In this document: one piece after another, positions 11,499 to 22,310 of the stretch | How positions within the stretch are numbered: the first letter of the stretch is position 1 | Layout of the letters: every line of letters starts with the position of its first letter | Source of the DNA: Penelope pileata | Taxonomy: Eukaryota > Chordata > Aves > Galliformes > Cracidae | Direction: 5' to 3' | Assembly: GCA_013396635.1 (NCBI GenBank) | Contig: WBMW01004965.1 | Span: 1,901,295-1,965,294 of the forward strand | Length of the DNA stretch: 64,000 bases | Notes under the pieces: generated by a model | Told to the model about the DNA's origin: nothing | The model's input: only the letters and a program-made list of their open reading frames with translations | Databases searched by the model: none | Program-made: the position numbers and the translations under genes

Positions 11499-11526
11499 AA
11501 ATTCACCTGCTTAATATGGTGAATTT
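11499..11526. repeat. Perfect 9-bp inverted repeat
   Basis: AAATTCACC at 11499-11507 pairs with GGTGAATTT at 11518-11526 across a ten-base loop. It begins seven bases after the previous hairpin ends. Confidence 0.9.
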
Positions 11527-11657
11527 AAATCACTAGAGCCACCCTGGCAAAGCTCTCCTGTGCAGAACCTCATTCTGGTCTAAAGTCCTTGAGTAATTAT
11601 CCTATAATAAAGTCACTTAAATTTTAGAATAGAGTGTCCATGCGGAGAAGTTATATA

Positions 11658-11699
11658 GGCACAGCTATAACAGACTAATTATTTTGTTATAGCTATGCC
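11658..11699. repeat. 14-bp inverted repeat, one mismatch
   Basis: GGCACAGCTATAAC (11658-11671) pairs with GTTATAGCTATGCC (11686-11699) with a single mismatch and a 14-base AT-rich loop containing TAATTATTTT. It might be a stem-loop in a transcript or a degraded palindromic element. No flanking duplication was found. Confidence 0.85.
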
Positions 11700-13440
11700 A
11701 GTCAATTTCTCAAGGCCTCAGTCACATGGGAAAGTTGAAATGATGTATTTTTTACAATCTGAAGAAATTCTTTATATTTTCATGTCCATTAGTGCTTGAC
11801 TAATACTGAATGATGGTGGAAATTCTCCAGGATGGAAGGACCGCTCTCACAATTTCCTCGTGGTTATCAAAAGACTTTGGATCTATCTTATTAAAGCAAA
11901 CGTGTAATGAATTGCTGGTGATTGGAGGGTTTATAGCTCAATTGACTGGGAACTATGGAGCCATTGTTTACTAAGTTCAATGGAAGTAGCTGAAACCTAT
12001 AAATTTATAGAGAAGATCCCTATTTATGTGTTAAGAATCCTCAAGGTTTTTAGAGTACATGCTAAAAACTTACCAAGATACAAAATTTCCTTCTTCCCAC
12101 TCAGTACAGGAAGAGATTATTCTTTCTATATAGGACATTATGACTAAGCTAACCCATTTTGGGAGTTTTGGAAATAGCCTAGTTCCTGGGTAAGTTGTAA
12201 GATATATGTATTATGATTGATTATTAATTGCAGTGGAAATAGTATGTTAGGATAAAACTGCACCTGTCAGAGGACAATCACATTTCTGAGATTTTTACAG
12301 AAATCTGCCTGAGCTAGCTTGAACCTGGAGATTAAAGCTTAGTAGGAGCTCAGTGACTGGATCTCCTCAGAGCAGTCTGGTGAAATGCTAGATGTAGCAC
12401 AGGTGTCAACTGAATTTGTCACAGTCATATCTGAATCTAAATAGAAGATATACTGGAACAGGGAAGGCCAAAAATTTCTGTGCACATGAATGCACTGTGT
12501 GGCTCCTGCATGCCAGTCTCAGCACTCAGCAAGCTTCTTGGGGATCTAAGGCTCTCGTACAGGGAAGCAGATCTGATACATGCTTAATCGAAAGTACGAT
12601 TCAAAATGAAACCTGCCTATAGTTAAGTCTGCCTTCCTGCTAAATGTTATCTAATTACATGCATAACTTCTCCCTTCTCGTTAAAGGAAATGAGGTTGGG
12701 TTTGAGGTCAGGGACTTCAGCGTGCATGTCCGAATGGAAATACCAGCCAGGATGTACACGAGGGCAAGAACAGAGAGCAGTCTGTGGGTCCAGACATTGC
12801 GTGCACACCTGTGTAGATGGATGGCTCGTTCATCCCATCACGGTCTCCCTGGGCACAGACCATTAGGCAGCAGGGATGCTCCTGTCTCAGCCTCTCCCAG
12901 TACCATGTTTGAAGGAGAGCTGCTCGGATCCAGCTCTTTGTGCTGTCATGTGAGCCCTGATAGATCAGGGAGGGCAAAATCACATGGCCCTAACTTCAGT
13001 TTACCTCCATGTGCTCATGTCTTTGGCTGTTTCTCCGATTTTGGGTTGTGCACATGTGGCTGGAGAGAAAAGTGTGTTGCAATGCATGCGCACAAAGATG
13101 GAAAAAAGGACATCCATTTCCAGGGCTGCGATGCAAGGCGTGATCATGTTTCAGAACAACCGTGGAGTTACAAAATGATGGGGCATTTAAAATGTTATTG
13201 CGTTCCAAACATCAAGTGTTCCAATTCTGCCTTAAGGGGACATGAGCTGATTGTCAAATCAGAATGAGATTCTTACAATCTTATTTTAATAAACGGTTTT
13301 CGTAAATGTTAACATTTTAATGGATGATTACATTCATATTCAGCTACCAGATGCATTCGTTTTGATTGATGTTATTTCCATCGGTACCAATGGAATTAAA
13401 TAATGATTTGTCACTTATGGTAAAGAGCTGCTCAACTGTC
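11700..13440. other. Noncoding stretch, AT-rich right end
   Basis: A 207-codon frame lies at 12644-13267 on the plus strand, but its product is rich in His, Cys, Ser and Arg, matches no domain I know, and has shadow frames on both strands. I treat it as chance. From 13270 to 13440 the sequence becomes AT-rich with TTAATGG, GATTGATG and AAATAATGAT motifs, and could be a regulatory element. Confidence 0.45.
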
Positions 13441-13444
13441 TTTT

Positions 13445-13461
13445 AAATAAACAACTTTATT
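13445..13461. promoter_or_regulatory. AATAAA signals on both strands
   Basis: AATAAA is present on the plus strand at 13445-13450 and on the minus strand (TTTATT) at 13456-13461. The minus-strand signal would end a transcript that had crossed the CpG island leftward. No poly(A) stretch follows it in genomic DNA, which argues against a processed retrocopy. Whether either signal is used is unknown. Confidence 0.25.
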
Positions 13462-13940
13462 TGCGGCATTGGCTCAGATGGCGACGCGGAACAGCAGCGT
13501 GCGGCAGGGAGGCCCTCATCCAACACCCAATGTTTGTGTGGAATGGTGGGGAGTAAGGGGAATCTCCTCTCCATTTCTCCACGAACTTCATGCTGACAAG
13601 GCCGGGGCGGCCTAGCGCGGGGCCTGGCGCCTCCGGGAGCGGAGCCTGGCGGTGTAGGCCCGGGTAGGCCACGCGGCGCGGCCCGGGCACCCTCTGCAGT
13701 GCTCTGTCCCCCTCTTGTGGCAGGCGAGCCGGAGACCGAGGCCTGACGAGCTGCAGGCCGCGGCCGGGCTTGGGGGGCTGCTGGGGGATGGAAGCAGAGC
13801 ACGGCCAGGCCCAGGGCTCGGGCGCTGAGGTGGTGCCGTGCTCCCTCCCACAGCGCTGTCACCCCGCCGTGCACTGCCTGCCGGGCAGGTACCTGCCCTC
13901 TGCCATGCTGCTGCCTGCAGCCACGGGCCCACCCACCTGG
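13461..13940. promoter_or_regulatory. CpG island, candidate promoter
   Basis: By hand count this roughly 480-base segment holds about 37 CpG dinucleotides and is clearly GC-rich, while the surrounding sequence is CpG-poor. GC boxes and runs such as ACGCGGCGCGGCCCGGG occur near 13671-13687. In birds such islands usually mark transcription starts or constitutively unmethylated regulatory DNA. Donor-like sites follow on the plus strand, including GTAAGG at 13984 and GTATGT near 14226. A 285-codon minus-strand frame crosses the island, but it has no recognisable domain and long frames are expected in GC-rich DNA. It may be the promoter of an unrecognised transcript or noncoding RNA. Confidence 0.7.
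13883..13898. repeat. Perfect 16-bp palindrome in the CpG island
   Basis: GGGCAGGTACCTGCCC is exactly self-complementary. It contains two back-to-back CAGGTA/TACCTG E-box-like sites, the type bound by ZEB and SNAI repressors. Binding is inferred from the motif only. Confidence 0.8.
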
Positions 13941-14593
13941 GGCTGCTCTCCTCAGGAGGCTATTGAGGGCCTCAGAGAAGATGTAAGGCAGGTGTGCACA
14001 GGCTGTGGGATTGGGCTGGACAGTGCCTTTCGAGGCTTCCCTCTGTGGTGTGCATATGTGGATCCAGTATAAGTGGAATGAGGGTTTTGCTTTGCTTTGT
14101 AGGGCTGTGTGTGGGCCTGGCAGGGACAGCTGTCTGGGGTGTGCTCCTGGCTGCAGAGCTGGCTTCAGAGGAGACTGCGGTGGGAGCTTCATCTGGACTG
14201 AAAACTTACGGAGACCTGCTGTGAGGTATGTTATGGAAGGGTTCCTCAATTCCCTCTGCCTGGGAAGCCTTATCCTTCTGTAATTCCTGCTGCCTGGCAT
14301 GTTCTGAGAGACCTAAAGACTTTGATACCGTGCAGACCTTTTGGACCTTCGTTGCTCCTCTGTGCTCACAGAGTGAGGAGAGTGATGGTGTCTTTAAGAG
14401 GCGCAATTATGTGAGAATATTTTTCTTCTGCTTTGCAGAAGTACTCATTAGATTTGATGGATCAGTTATTTGATCCAGCATGACAGATGGATGCAATGTT
14501 TTTGTCTATGACTAAGCCTACAGAGGTTGCATAAATAACTCCATAGTAAATGTTCTGATTTCACTGTGTGTATACGTGGTGGTGTGTATGTAC

Positions 14594-14608
14594 TTTTTTT
14601 TTTTTTTN
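14594..14608. repeat. Poly(T) with an unresolved base
   Basis: Fourteen T are followed by N at 14608, probably an unresolved homopolymer length in the assembly. Confidence 0.9.
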
Positions 14609-15997
14609 TACACTGAAGATCTTCCCAAGGATCCTTTGCCATATACTGCTTTGAAACCCCCCTCTTTTTTTGCACCTTTACTTCTCTGCCCTCACTGACT
14701 GGGTTTAGCCTGACCCTTGCAGTCAGTGAGCTGTCTGAGACTTTCTGAAAGGCAGTTCCAAAGGCCAAACCAATTCCAAACTATTGTCTGCAGCGGCTGG
14801 TCTCTGGAGCCAGGCAAGCGTTCTGTGCCAGCCCTGATGCTTGCTGTCCTGGCTGGCTGGCGTGCAGTGGGAGGGTGACTCATGGGTGGCGTGATCCTCT
14901 CCCTGGCTGGTGGAGTCTGATAACTGGTATTCAGCTCTCAGGTGCAAATAGCTGTTGTCTGCTGATTGAGCTAGCCTGGGGCAAGTGCATACAAATGCTG
15001 TGCTTAACTACCTGAAGTCCAAACATAGTTTTGCATGCCTTGCAAGTACAGCAAGCTATTTGATAAGCAGTAGTTCTCACCTCTCTGGTCAGCAGCACTA
15101 TCTCATCAGTTGCTTCCTGTGCATGTGTTTTATGTATTTTGTTGTTTGGTGGTTGTCTTTTATTTTTACTTTTTTTTGGACGTATTAATCTCATACTTTT
15201 AAGTATTTGGATCCTGACCCATATTTACAGGTGTTACACTTGCTTTTTGCCCTTTTCTGAGAATACATTGTGGCTTTTCTGCTGTTTGGTAATCTCATGG
15301 ACTGTTGGCAAGGGATGGGTGTGAAGCTATGTGATTCTGAGGACTGGTGGATTGTAGCAGTAGGCCAGCATGATGTTTCCTAGATCAGAAAAAGTGACCT
15401 GGCTATTGCTGTCCACTTCAATGAGCAAGGTACCCACTGAGGTCCCTGCTGAATGCATCCTAGCTTAAAGCGTGGTTCATCTCCTATGGATTGCTCCTGG
15501 GAGAAGTTCTTTTTATGAGCTTGCTGTAGACCTCCAGAATCACCAGAGCAATTCTTAATCTACCAGAGCTCCAGTCCAGTAAGGACATACTACAGTAACT
15601 GTATAGAAGTCAGTCCTGTGAAAGAAAGCTTTTCTAAGGGAGCTGAATGTCCTTGTTGTGAGGTTCCCAGGCTAGCCTCTGGGAGCAATTGCTGCCTGTC
15701 CTTCTTTTGTAAGCAAACACCTTAGCTCTTTGGTAGTGAGCTTGCTTTTGACCTCGAACTCATTTATCAAGAAATACCAGTTGAAATAAGGGTTTTCTAA
15801 CTATTTCTAAAACGCTTTTCCTGTGAAACCAGTTTCTGTACAGTTTTTACATAGATGCTTGTCATGTTCATGTCATAGGGCATCATTAAAGATTTTTACA
15901 AGAATCATTAACAAGTCTTGACTGCTCATTTTAAAGGGCTGCATTTAGCCATGGGGAAAGATGGATTTTAATAACTAATTGGGCTGTCAATACAGCC

Positions 15998-16014
15998 TTT
16001 TTTTTTTTTTTTTT
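15998..16014. repeat. Poly(T) tract, 17 bases
   Basis: Homopolymer followed by CCCC, the same T-then-C pattern seen at 3917. No associated element body was recognised. Confidence 0.9.
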
Positions 16015-17138
16015 CCCCTGAATGACTGTTTCCCAAACCAACCAGTGATACTAGATGGGGGAGAAGAACCTGCTCTAGGTAGGTGTCATGCTGGCTGCCC
16101 ACAATTTGCAGTAGATTTGGATATGTAATGGACATCCCTGATCGGTGGACAGACTCAATCTTATATCTAAGACAGTCAAAATAAGTTGTAAACTAAAGCT
16201 CAACCTTTTAAAGGAAATCAGACATTTAAGGAAAAAAAAGGTTGAAGGCCCATTATCTGTAAACACCATAGGATAAAAGGCTGATGCTACAATCTACTGT
16301 GAATAAGAGCAAGGTGGGAAATTTGGCTGTGCCATTCCGATGTATTTTGAGACTAGCAGGTGCCATTTTCTCAATCTTTTTCCTGGAATAACAAACATTA
16401 TTAAAAAATCCTGGCCTACACTTCTCCCATACAAAAATAGTTATGTTGTGGACTCTCCAGAATGTCCACGTGGCAGATCTGTCTGTGCCTCGGAGCCATT
16501 TCTGATTGAAGGCTTTATAAAAGCCAACTGCAGAACTAAAAACTATTTCCCGCACACTTAAAGGGGATTAGCTAATGTGTGCTGGTGCAGTGCTTCAGTG
16601 GTGAAGAACGATGTTGTCATATTGTTGGCAGAGCTGGCCTGGACTGGAAACTCAGTTGAGCAAAGATATCATTGGTTTCTGGCTCTACCATTGCCCTTGA
16701 ACAATGCTTAGTCCTAAAAGAAATTGCTGTTGAGAAATGCCTGCTTTCACTATGCCTAGCAGCTACGTGCTGAGCCCTGACCTAAGGAAGACAGAAAAGG
16801 TGAAACAATCCCAGTCTTTTTATAAAGACTTACCCAGATCTAGCAGTAATTGGAAGAAAGGTGGCATGAAAAGAGCTGACCAAAACGTTGTCTTCTGGGA
16901 ATTGAATTTTGCACAGACTAGATTGGGAAATGGAAGGAGAGAAATTACCTGTTGATAAGTAACTAATTCAGTCTTGGAAAGTAGCTGTATGCCTGTAGAG
17001 GATTTATATGTAGGGTGAGCCAAGAGAAAAGAAAATCAAATGTCTGGAGGGGAGGTAGTTGTCAAGGTACTAACAGGACTAGAAAACTTAAAGCAGATGT
17101 TAGAGATGTTCACAGTAAAAATCAGCATGAAGATGGGT

Positions 17139-17188
17139 CCAGCTGACTCAAGCCAGGTCCCTTCCACCTCCTGTTGTCTGTGATTAAC
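17139..17188 (+). mobile_element. CR1 3'-tail-like fragment
   Basis: The sequence CAAGCCAGGTCCCTTCCACC followed by TCCTGTTGTCTGTGATT matches the general form of the avian CR1 3' end: GAGGTCCCTTCCAACC, a short spacer, then TTCTGTGATT. No reverse-transcriptase remnant is seen upstream, as expected for the common 5'-truncated copies. Boundaries are approximate. Confidence 0.45.
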
Positions 17189-17571
17189 TTAAACTCTGGC
17201 TCTGTAGTTTGTCTCAGCTGTTCTTGACATATTTCATGCTGGGAACTTCTCAACTCCTGGTGGCCAGAGGTTAACTCAGATGAGAGCTGGCTTCCACTAA
17301 AATGTGCCTACTTTCTCAAGACTAGGTTTGTGCTTTTAACAGATGTCTAATTCTCTTTTCCCTCTAGGCCAGGGAGGTTAATTGGAGGAAAGTGACTGTA
17401 CATCGGGCCCAAGAGCCTCCTACAGAGATACTTGGCACAAATAAATCAGCCTATTTTTGATGAATAACAAGGCCCCAAAGGCTCTAGTTCTTGCTGCCTG
17501 CACAAATTGCAGGTATAAATTTCACAGCTGATCACAGGGACTCCAGAATTCAATTAACTCTCTGCTCATTT

Positions 17572-17587
17572 AAAAAAAAAAAAAAAA
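17572..17587. repeat. Poly(A) tract, 16 bases
   Basis: Simple homopolymer with no clear element body next to it. Confidence 0.9.
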
Positions 17588-17998
17588 TGCTGCCTGCCTA
17601 TTTAATTATGAGTGTCACTGATACTACACATGCTGTTCAGGAAAACTCCAATTAATAAAGCACTGCATCATTAATATGAGTGACAGCATGAAGCCTGTGA
17701 CTGTCTAAGGAGTCTGTCCTGACCCACTGCAATGACAGACTTGGAATTTATTGGAAAGTGGCTTCCTTTTCAGACCTGGGTGATGCTGAGGGAGCTCTGA
17801 GATGGTCTCCGTGCTTTGCTGTACTGGTTGCACCGATTTGGGTGGCGGTTGGGATGTAATGTAGTGCTGGCAACTGATGATTTAGACTGCCCAGTACTTG
17901 GGTAACCTTCTGGGGTCTCTGATTTTGGGAATGGGAGCTCTACAGAGACCCAGTGGGCAGAAATCTGCAGAGATTAACCTAGGGGAGGCCAGGTGAGG

Positions 17999-18016
17999 AG
18001 AACACTGCAGTGTTCT
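17999..18016. repeat. Perfect 18-bp palindrome, AGAACA-N6-TGTTCT
   Basis: AGAACACTG and CAGTGTTCT are exact reverse complements with no loop. The outer hexamers equal steroid-receptor (glucocorticoid/androgen/progesterone) half-sites, but with a six-base spacer instead of the usual three. A second copy of this geometry lies at 18036-18053. Confidence 0.85.
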
Positions 18017-18029
18017 TGCCTGGAGAATG

Positions 18030-18059
18030 GCTAGGAGAACATAGCACTGTTCTCCTAGC
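18030..18059. repeat. 11-bp inverted repeat, AGAACA-N6-TGTTCT
   Basis: GCTAGGAGAAC pairs exactly with GTTCTCCTAGC around an eight-base loop. It contains AGAACA at 18036 and TGTTCT at 18048 with a six-base spacer, as in the palindrome starting 37 bases upstream. Confidence 0.85.
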
Positions 18060-21000
18060 ACTGCCTTTACCACATTAAAGTGCCTTTCACTGCCAGGAAG
18101 GGTGTTAACCAAAGCTGTACAAATAACCACGTCTGTGTAGAACGCTTCAAGTGCTCTTGATTTTAAATTTAGCTCAGTCTCAAAGAGCTATCAATAAACA
18201 GACGTTTCATTTTGACTTTCTAAGGCACCTCTTGTTTCAAGCCTGCTCATTCTCTGTCTCTGTGCTGACCCTTCTTCTCTCTGGATTTCACAACTTGCCA
18301 GCTGTGGCAGCGGTCTCCAATTTTTGCTACTGCATCTTCCCATCTCATGAGGGTGTCTGTGCCAAAGTGCTCTTAAACAACCTTAAGATCAGTGTGAAAA
18401 GCCTTCGCCTTTCTCCCCAAACTGTCCCTCCTTAGTCATTCTGTGTAACCCACCAAGATCATAGTCTAGCATTTGCTTTACTCTTTCTTTAGGCAATGTC
18501 TAATTTATGCCTCAGTTTTATGTATAATGCTGAATTCCTGACTGCTTTCTTTCCACGCTCTTACTTTTTCCTTTCCTCAGCAGCTCTGTTTCTGACTACA
18601 GCAGTCTTCTTTCAGTAGTGGCAAAAACAATCTTGCTGCTCTAGCCAGCGGCAGATGTCACCCCTGATTAGATGTTATGGCTCTGTCATTGCTCCAGCTC
18701 CCTGTATCTCCCTGAGATTTCCATGCTTGTCACCAGTGCATTTGGCAAATGAGTGTCCAGATGTTGCAAAAAACTGCTAGTCCCTTTGGTCACCTCACCT
18801 TTTTCTGATCCTCTGCCATAAGCTGCTTGCCTTCTTGCCCTTCTACATCCCACTGTTCCCTGTTCTTGGTCAGAGATGCAGCTTTCACTGCCCATTTGCA
18901 ATGTTTACATAGAACATCTTCGCAGGCTGCTTTCAGGAACAGGCTTATCATCCTACACATGGCAGGAGGACCACGCATCTTGTCCACACTGTTATCTTAA
19001 AACCAAAACTAGAAGAGAAGCTCTCCCACTCTCTCTTGTGCCTCTATTTCTGATCCCTTTCTTGCAGCTACTTTGGTGCTAGAACAGGGAGTGGGTGTTT
19101 TGTTCAAGTTTATTTTTGCTCGGAGAATGGCTGCACAAGCCCTAGAGCTGTTCCAAGGGATGTAGTGAGGCAGCATCTCTGTGAGTAGCAAGAGGTCAGA
19201 TTGAAACTGATCTCTAAGCTGATGCCATCTGCAAATAAGTGCCTGGTATCTTAGGACTGCTCCTTTTGTGCTACCTGCTTTCATTCCTACTTGTTTTTAC
19301 CCCCTCCATTGCTTCATCTTCAACTGAAATAACCTGTGTCCTGGGGCTGGAGCTATGTGTCTGTCTGATAATTGTACAGCCTCAGGTTTAACAGGGCTCT
19401 GTCTGTGGCAAGGGGCCTCAGGGCAGTGCTAAAACACAGCAGTTGGATTAAACATGGTTTGCTCTACCTTCACTGCATGCTTGTTGTTGCTGGGGCTGCC
19501 ACCTGACTGTCACCAAACTCCCCGGAGATTAGTGAGGGCTGTGTTAAGTGGCTGTAACCCACTTGAATCAACAGAGGTGGTGGCTACTGCTCCAGCCTTT
19601 ACATGATCTATGTCTCTTGCTCCAGCTGTGCAAGCTCTAGAGACTTCACTGTCTCGGCTAAGGTTCCTTGGTGGATGTAACAGTACTTATCTCAAGGAAA
19701 CTGGCTGGCATGGTGGAGACCAAGGGGGAGGATGCTTCCCATGGAAAAGTGGAGGTTCTTCCTGTTTTTGCCTCCTGATGTGGTTCTTCACACAACTTCT
19801 TTGTTCTCTAAATATTGGCTTTCATCTGCAAAATAAAGATAGATTAAGCCACATGAATGTGTAAACTTCAAATTAGTGTGAGTAGTGTGTACAGCAGTTG
19901 CCAGTGATTAGAAGAACTGGGTCCAAGTCCTTGTTTTGGCAGAACAGAGTGCATAGTCTGTCCTATGGGAGGATAACAGGCTGTTTCTGGCTGTGACAAG
20001 TCTAGTACCTGTTCAAACTGTTCTGCAGTTTTGATCATTAGAAAATGACACTTTGCAATGAAGAAAACGTGTTGCTAGACTTCCTGACCAGCTGTAGCTA
20101 TGCTTGTAGGTTGTTGCTGTTACTTGTCTTATAAGGCTGCAAGGCAAAAGCACTGACCTTCCTGCCATCTGTCATCTTCTGGCTACCTATGGGAGCCAGG
20201 GACAAGTAAAGGTTGTGAGCTGCTTTCATCTGTGCCCCTGGAACAGCAGCAACTTAGCTAGAGGAGCCACACTGTTTGTGCAGCCTTCCCACACATCCGT
20301 CTTTCTGAAAGCATCACTCATCTGCAGTAAAATTCCTTTTAATGCTGGAGGAAATGTGAGTGTGAGAGTGCAACTCAATGATATGCAGATAACAGAGCTC
20401 CCAGTGAAAGGCTCTGACAATCCCTGCCTGCAGCTTTCCTGGCTTTGAAGCTGGACTCACAAGGCAGCCTTGTGAAGGTGTCACCATCATCCTGATAGCT
20501 GATTTCCTACACTTAAAAAGGTCCCTTCTGGCCCCTTCCTTCTCCCTTCCCCCCTTACTTCTTGAAAACAGCCCGTGCACTGGGCAGCTAAACAAGATAC
20601 TCAGTGACTGCATGCTTCTGGAGCCAAGGGGTGAAGGAATGGGAATAAAGGGCTTCTGGTGCTGCCTTGTACCTCTGTCATACCCTGGTGAGTTGTGGGT
20701 GCAGTCGCTGGTGGTACCTGGGGCTGGAGACAAGGCACTGTGCTTTGGTTGGGTAGAGTCCTCCTGCCAAGCAACCCGGTGAACCTGAGCTGCCTTTTTC
20801 CTGCATGTCTTGGCCTCAGGGCAGCTTGTTCACTTTGCAAGATACAGCTCTTTTATTCGTGTAGCCCAGGGACAGAAAGACACTGCTGTTTGCTTCCTCT
20901 GCGAGAGAGGAGGGGGGAGAAAAATTCTTTGTTTTCTGTGTAATAAGCCTTGGCCTAAGGGCACTCAAGAGCCAACTTTCATCACTCTTTGTCTGTATTA

Positions 21001-22260
21001 GATACCAGGGAGCTGATAGTGCCCGGACTCCCTCCTCCCTTTCTTTATTTCCTTGTTTTGGTATTGGGAGGGTATCCCCCGCCAGCACACTCTCTTCATC
21101 CATTTATGTCCTTTGAGGATATCTAATATGCTGGCAGGGAGAACATGGAGTCCTCTCTGTGCTCCACCTTCATGAAACTGCTGTGTGCAGTCTGTTCTCA
21201 GCATACAGTGAAAGTACAGTGAAGTACTTAGCATTGGCTTTGAGGGCACAGCAGCATGCTTGCCAGAACTCATGCTGTGCTCTTTGACAGGCTGGGAGAA
21301 GGAGGCATGTACTCCGTGCCTGTAGGTGCCTTTCCCCTAGGTGTGATGCCATTTACCACTCCAGAGATAATCTGAATACCCATGTGTACTTGTAACTTTA
21401 ACTTGCTGTTGAGTGCTGTTGACCAAGCTCCACCAGAGCAGCTTCAAGGTGACCGCACTTACAAATGTAGCTGATAAGTGCTGCATTATAACACAGTGAG
21501 CTTAAGCTAGCCCTGAAGGCCTGGGATTCTGGTTCAGTTTGGATTGGCATCAAATTCAGAGACTTATCTGAACCTAGGGATCAGAATCAAAAGCATATGA
21601 GCACCAGTGTTCCCTGGAGGCTCCTAAAACTAGTGCTGCTGTGCTGAGGCTGTACTTCAGGTATTCACTGTTATTTCAGCACTGTGCTCCTCTCCCAACC
21701 TGAAATAGAAGGGTAAGAGGGGAGGAAAAAAAAAAAAAAAAGACTGAGAGGGTGAGTGGTTGGAGCCTGACCTTCACATTCCTTTTTTTCTGCATGCTCA
21801 GGATGTATATTTCTTCTGCACATCTGCTTATTCTAATCAGCATCAACATTTAGATGAAATAAAACTGACTTGAATGCTTACCTAAACTACAAAGATTTGG
21901 GGTTTGAGTTTTGATGAAGTGTTTCACTTTCCTTTATTGTTTCTGCAGCTCTATGATATCTGGTTGCAGCTGGGATCAATAGCAAAGGTGCCAAAATAAA
22001 GCAGGAGTGGCTCTTTTTGGGCTTTTCCAAGACTGACACAAAGAAAATAAGAAAGCAAGATGGCCTGTTGTTAACTTGAGTGTTTGCTTACCTCATGGTG
22101 CAATAATCTGCCTCGAAGGAATCCAGCAGTCAAAACAGCACAGAGCATCTCTTTCATTCCAACCCTTTAGGGAAGATCTGAGGGTGATCACTGGGCTTTA
22201 TTAATCTCTGTGTTAGAGGCATTGGGACATTTGATAAATAAAGGCACACATTAAGATACC
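18060..22260. other. Unique noncoding stretch
   Basis: No gene, RNA or mobile element is recognised. A 16-base poly(A) lies at 21726-21741. Frames reach 139 codons (20314-20733, minus strand) but have no domains and are overlapped by frames on the other strand. Confidence 0.55.
21726..21741. repeat. Poly(A) tract, 16 bases
   Basis: Simple homopolymer in a purine-rich neighbourhood (GGGGAGG before, GACTGAGAGGG after). Confidence 0.9.
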
Positions 22261-22262
22261 TT

Positions 22263-22310
22263 TCTCTCTCTCTCTCTCTCTCTCTCATTTTATTTATTTA
22301 TTTATTTTTG
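22263..22310. repeat. (TC)13 followed by TTTA microsatellite
   Basis: Thirteen TC units at 22263-22288 are followed directly by four to five TTTA units. This is a compound microsatellite and is likely to be polymorphic between individuals. Confidence 0.95.

Larger units (their letters stand above)
14300..17130. other. Unique noncoding stretch with poly(T) tracts
   Basis: No gene or element body is recognised. Two simple tracts are present: 14 T with a following N at 14594-14608, and 17 T at 15998-16014. Frames are short (100 codons or fewer) and overlap on both strands. Nothing else interpretable is seen. Confidence 0.55.

Noticed and set aside
12644..13267. 207-codon plus-strand open frame
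   Set aside because: Composition is unlike a folded protein (high His, Cys, Ser, Arg), no domain is recognised, and a frame of this length is not surprising in 64 kb read in six frames.
13445..13700. 3' end of a small minus-strand gene ending at AATAAA
   Set aside because: The frames upstream of the signal could not be matched to any known small protein, and no exon structure is evident.
13443..14300. 285-codon minus-strand open frame
   Set aside because: It spans the GC-rich CpG island where stop codons are rare, is rich in Pro, Ala, Arg and Gly, overlaps long frames on both strands, and shows no domain.
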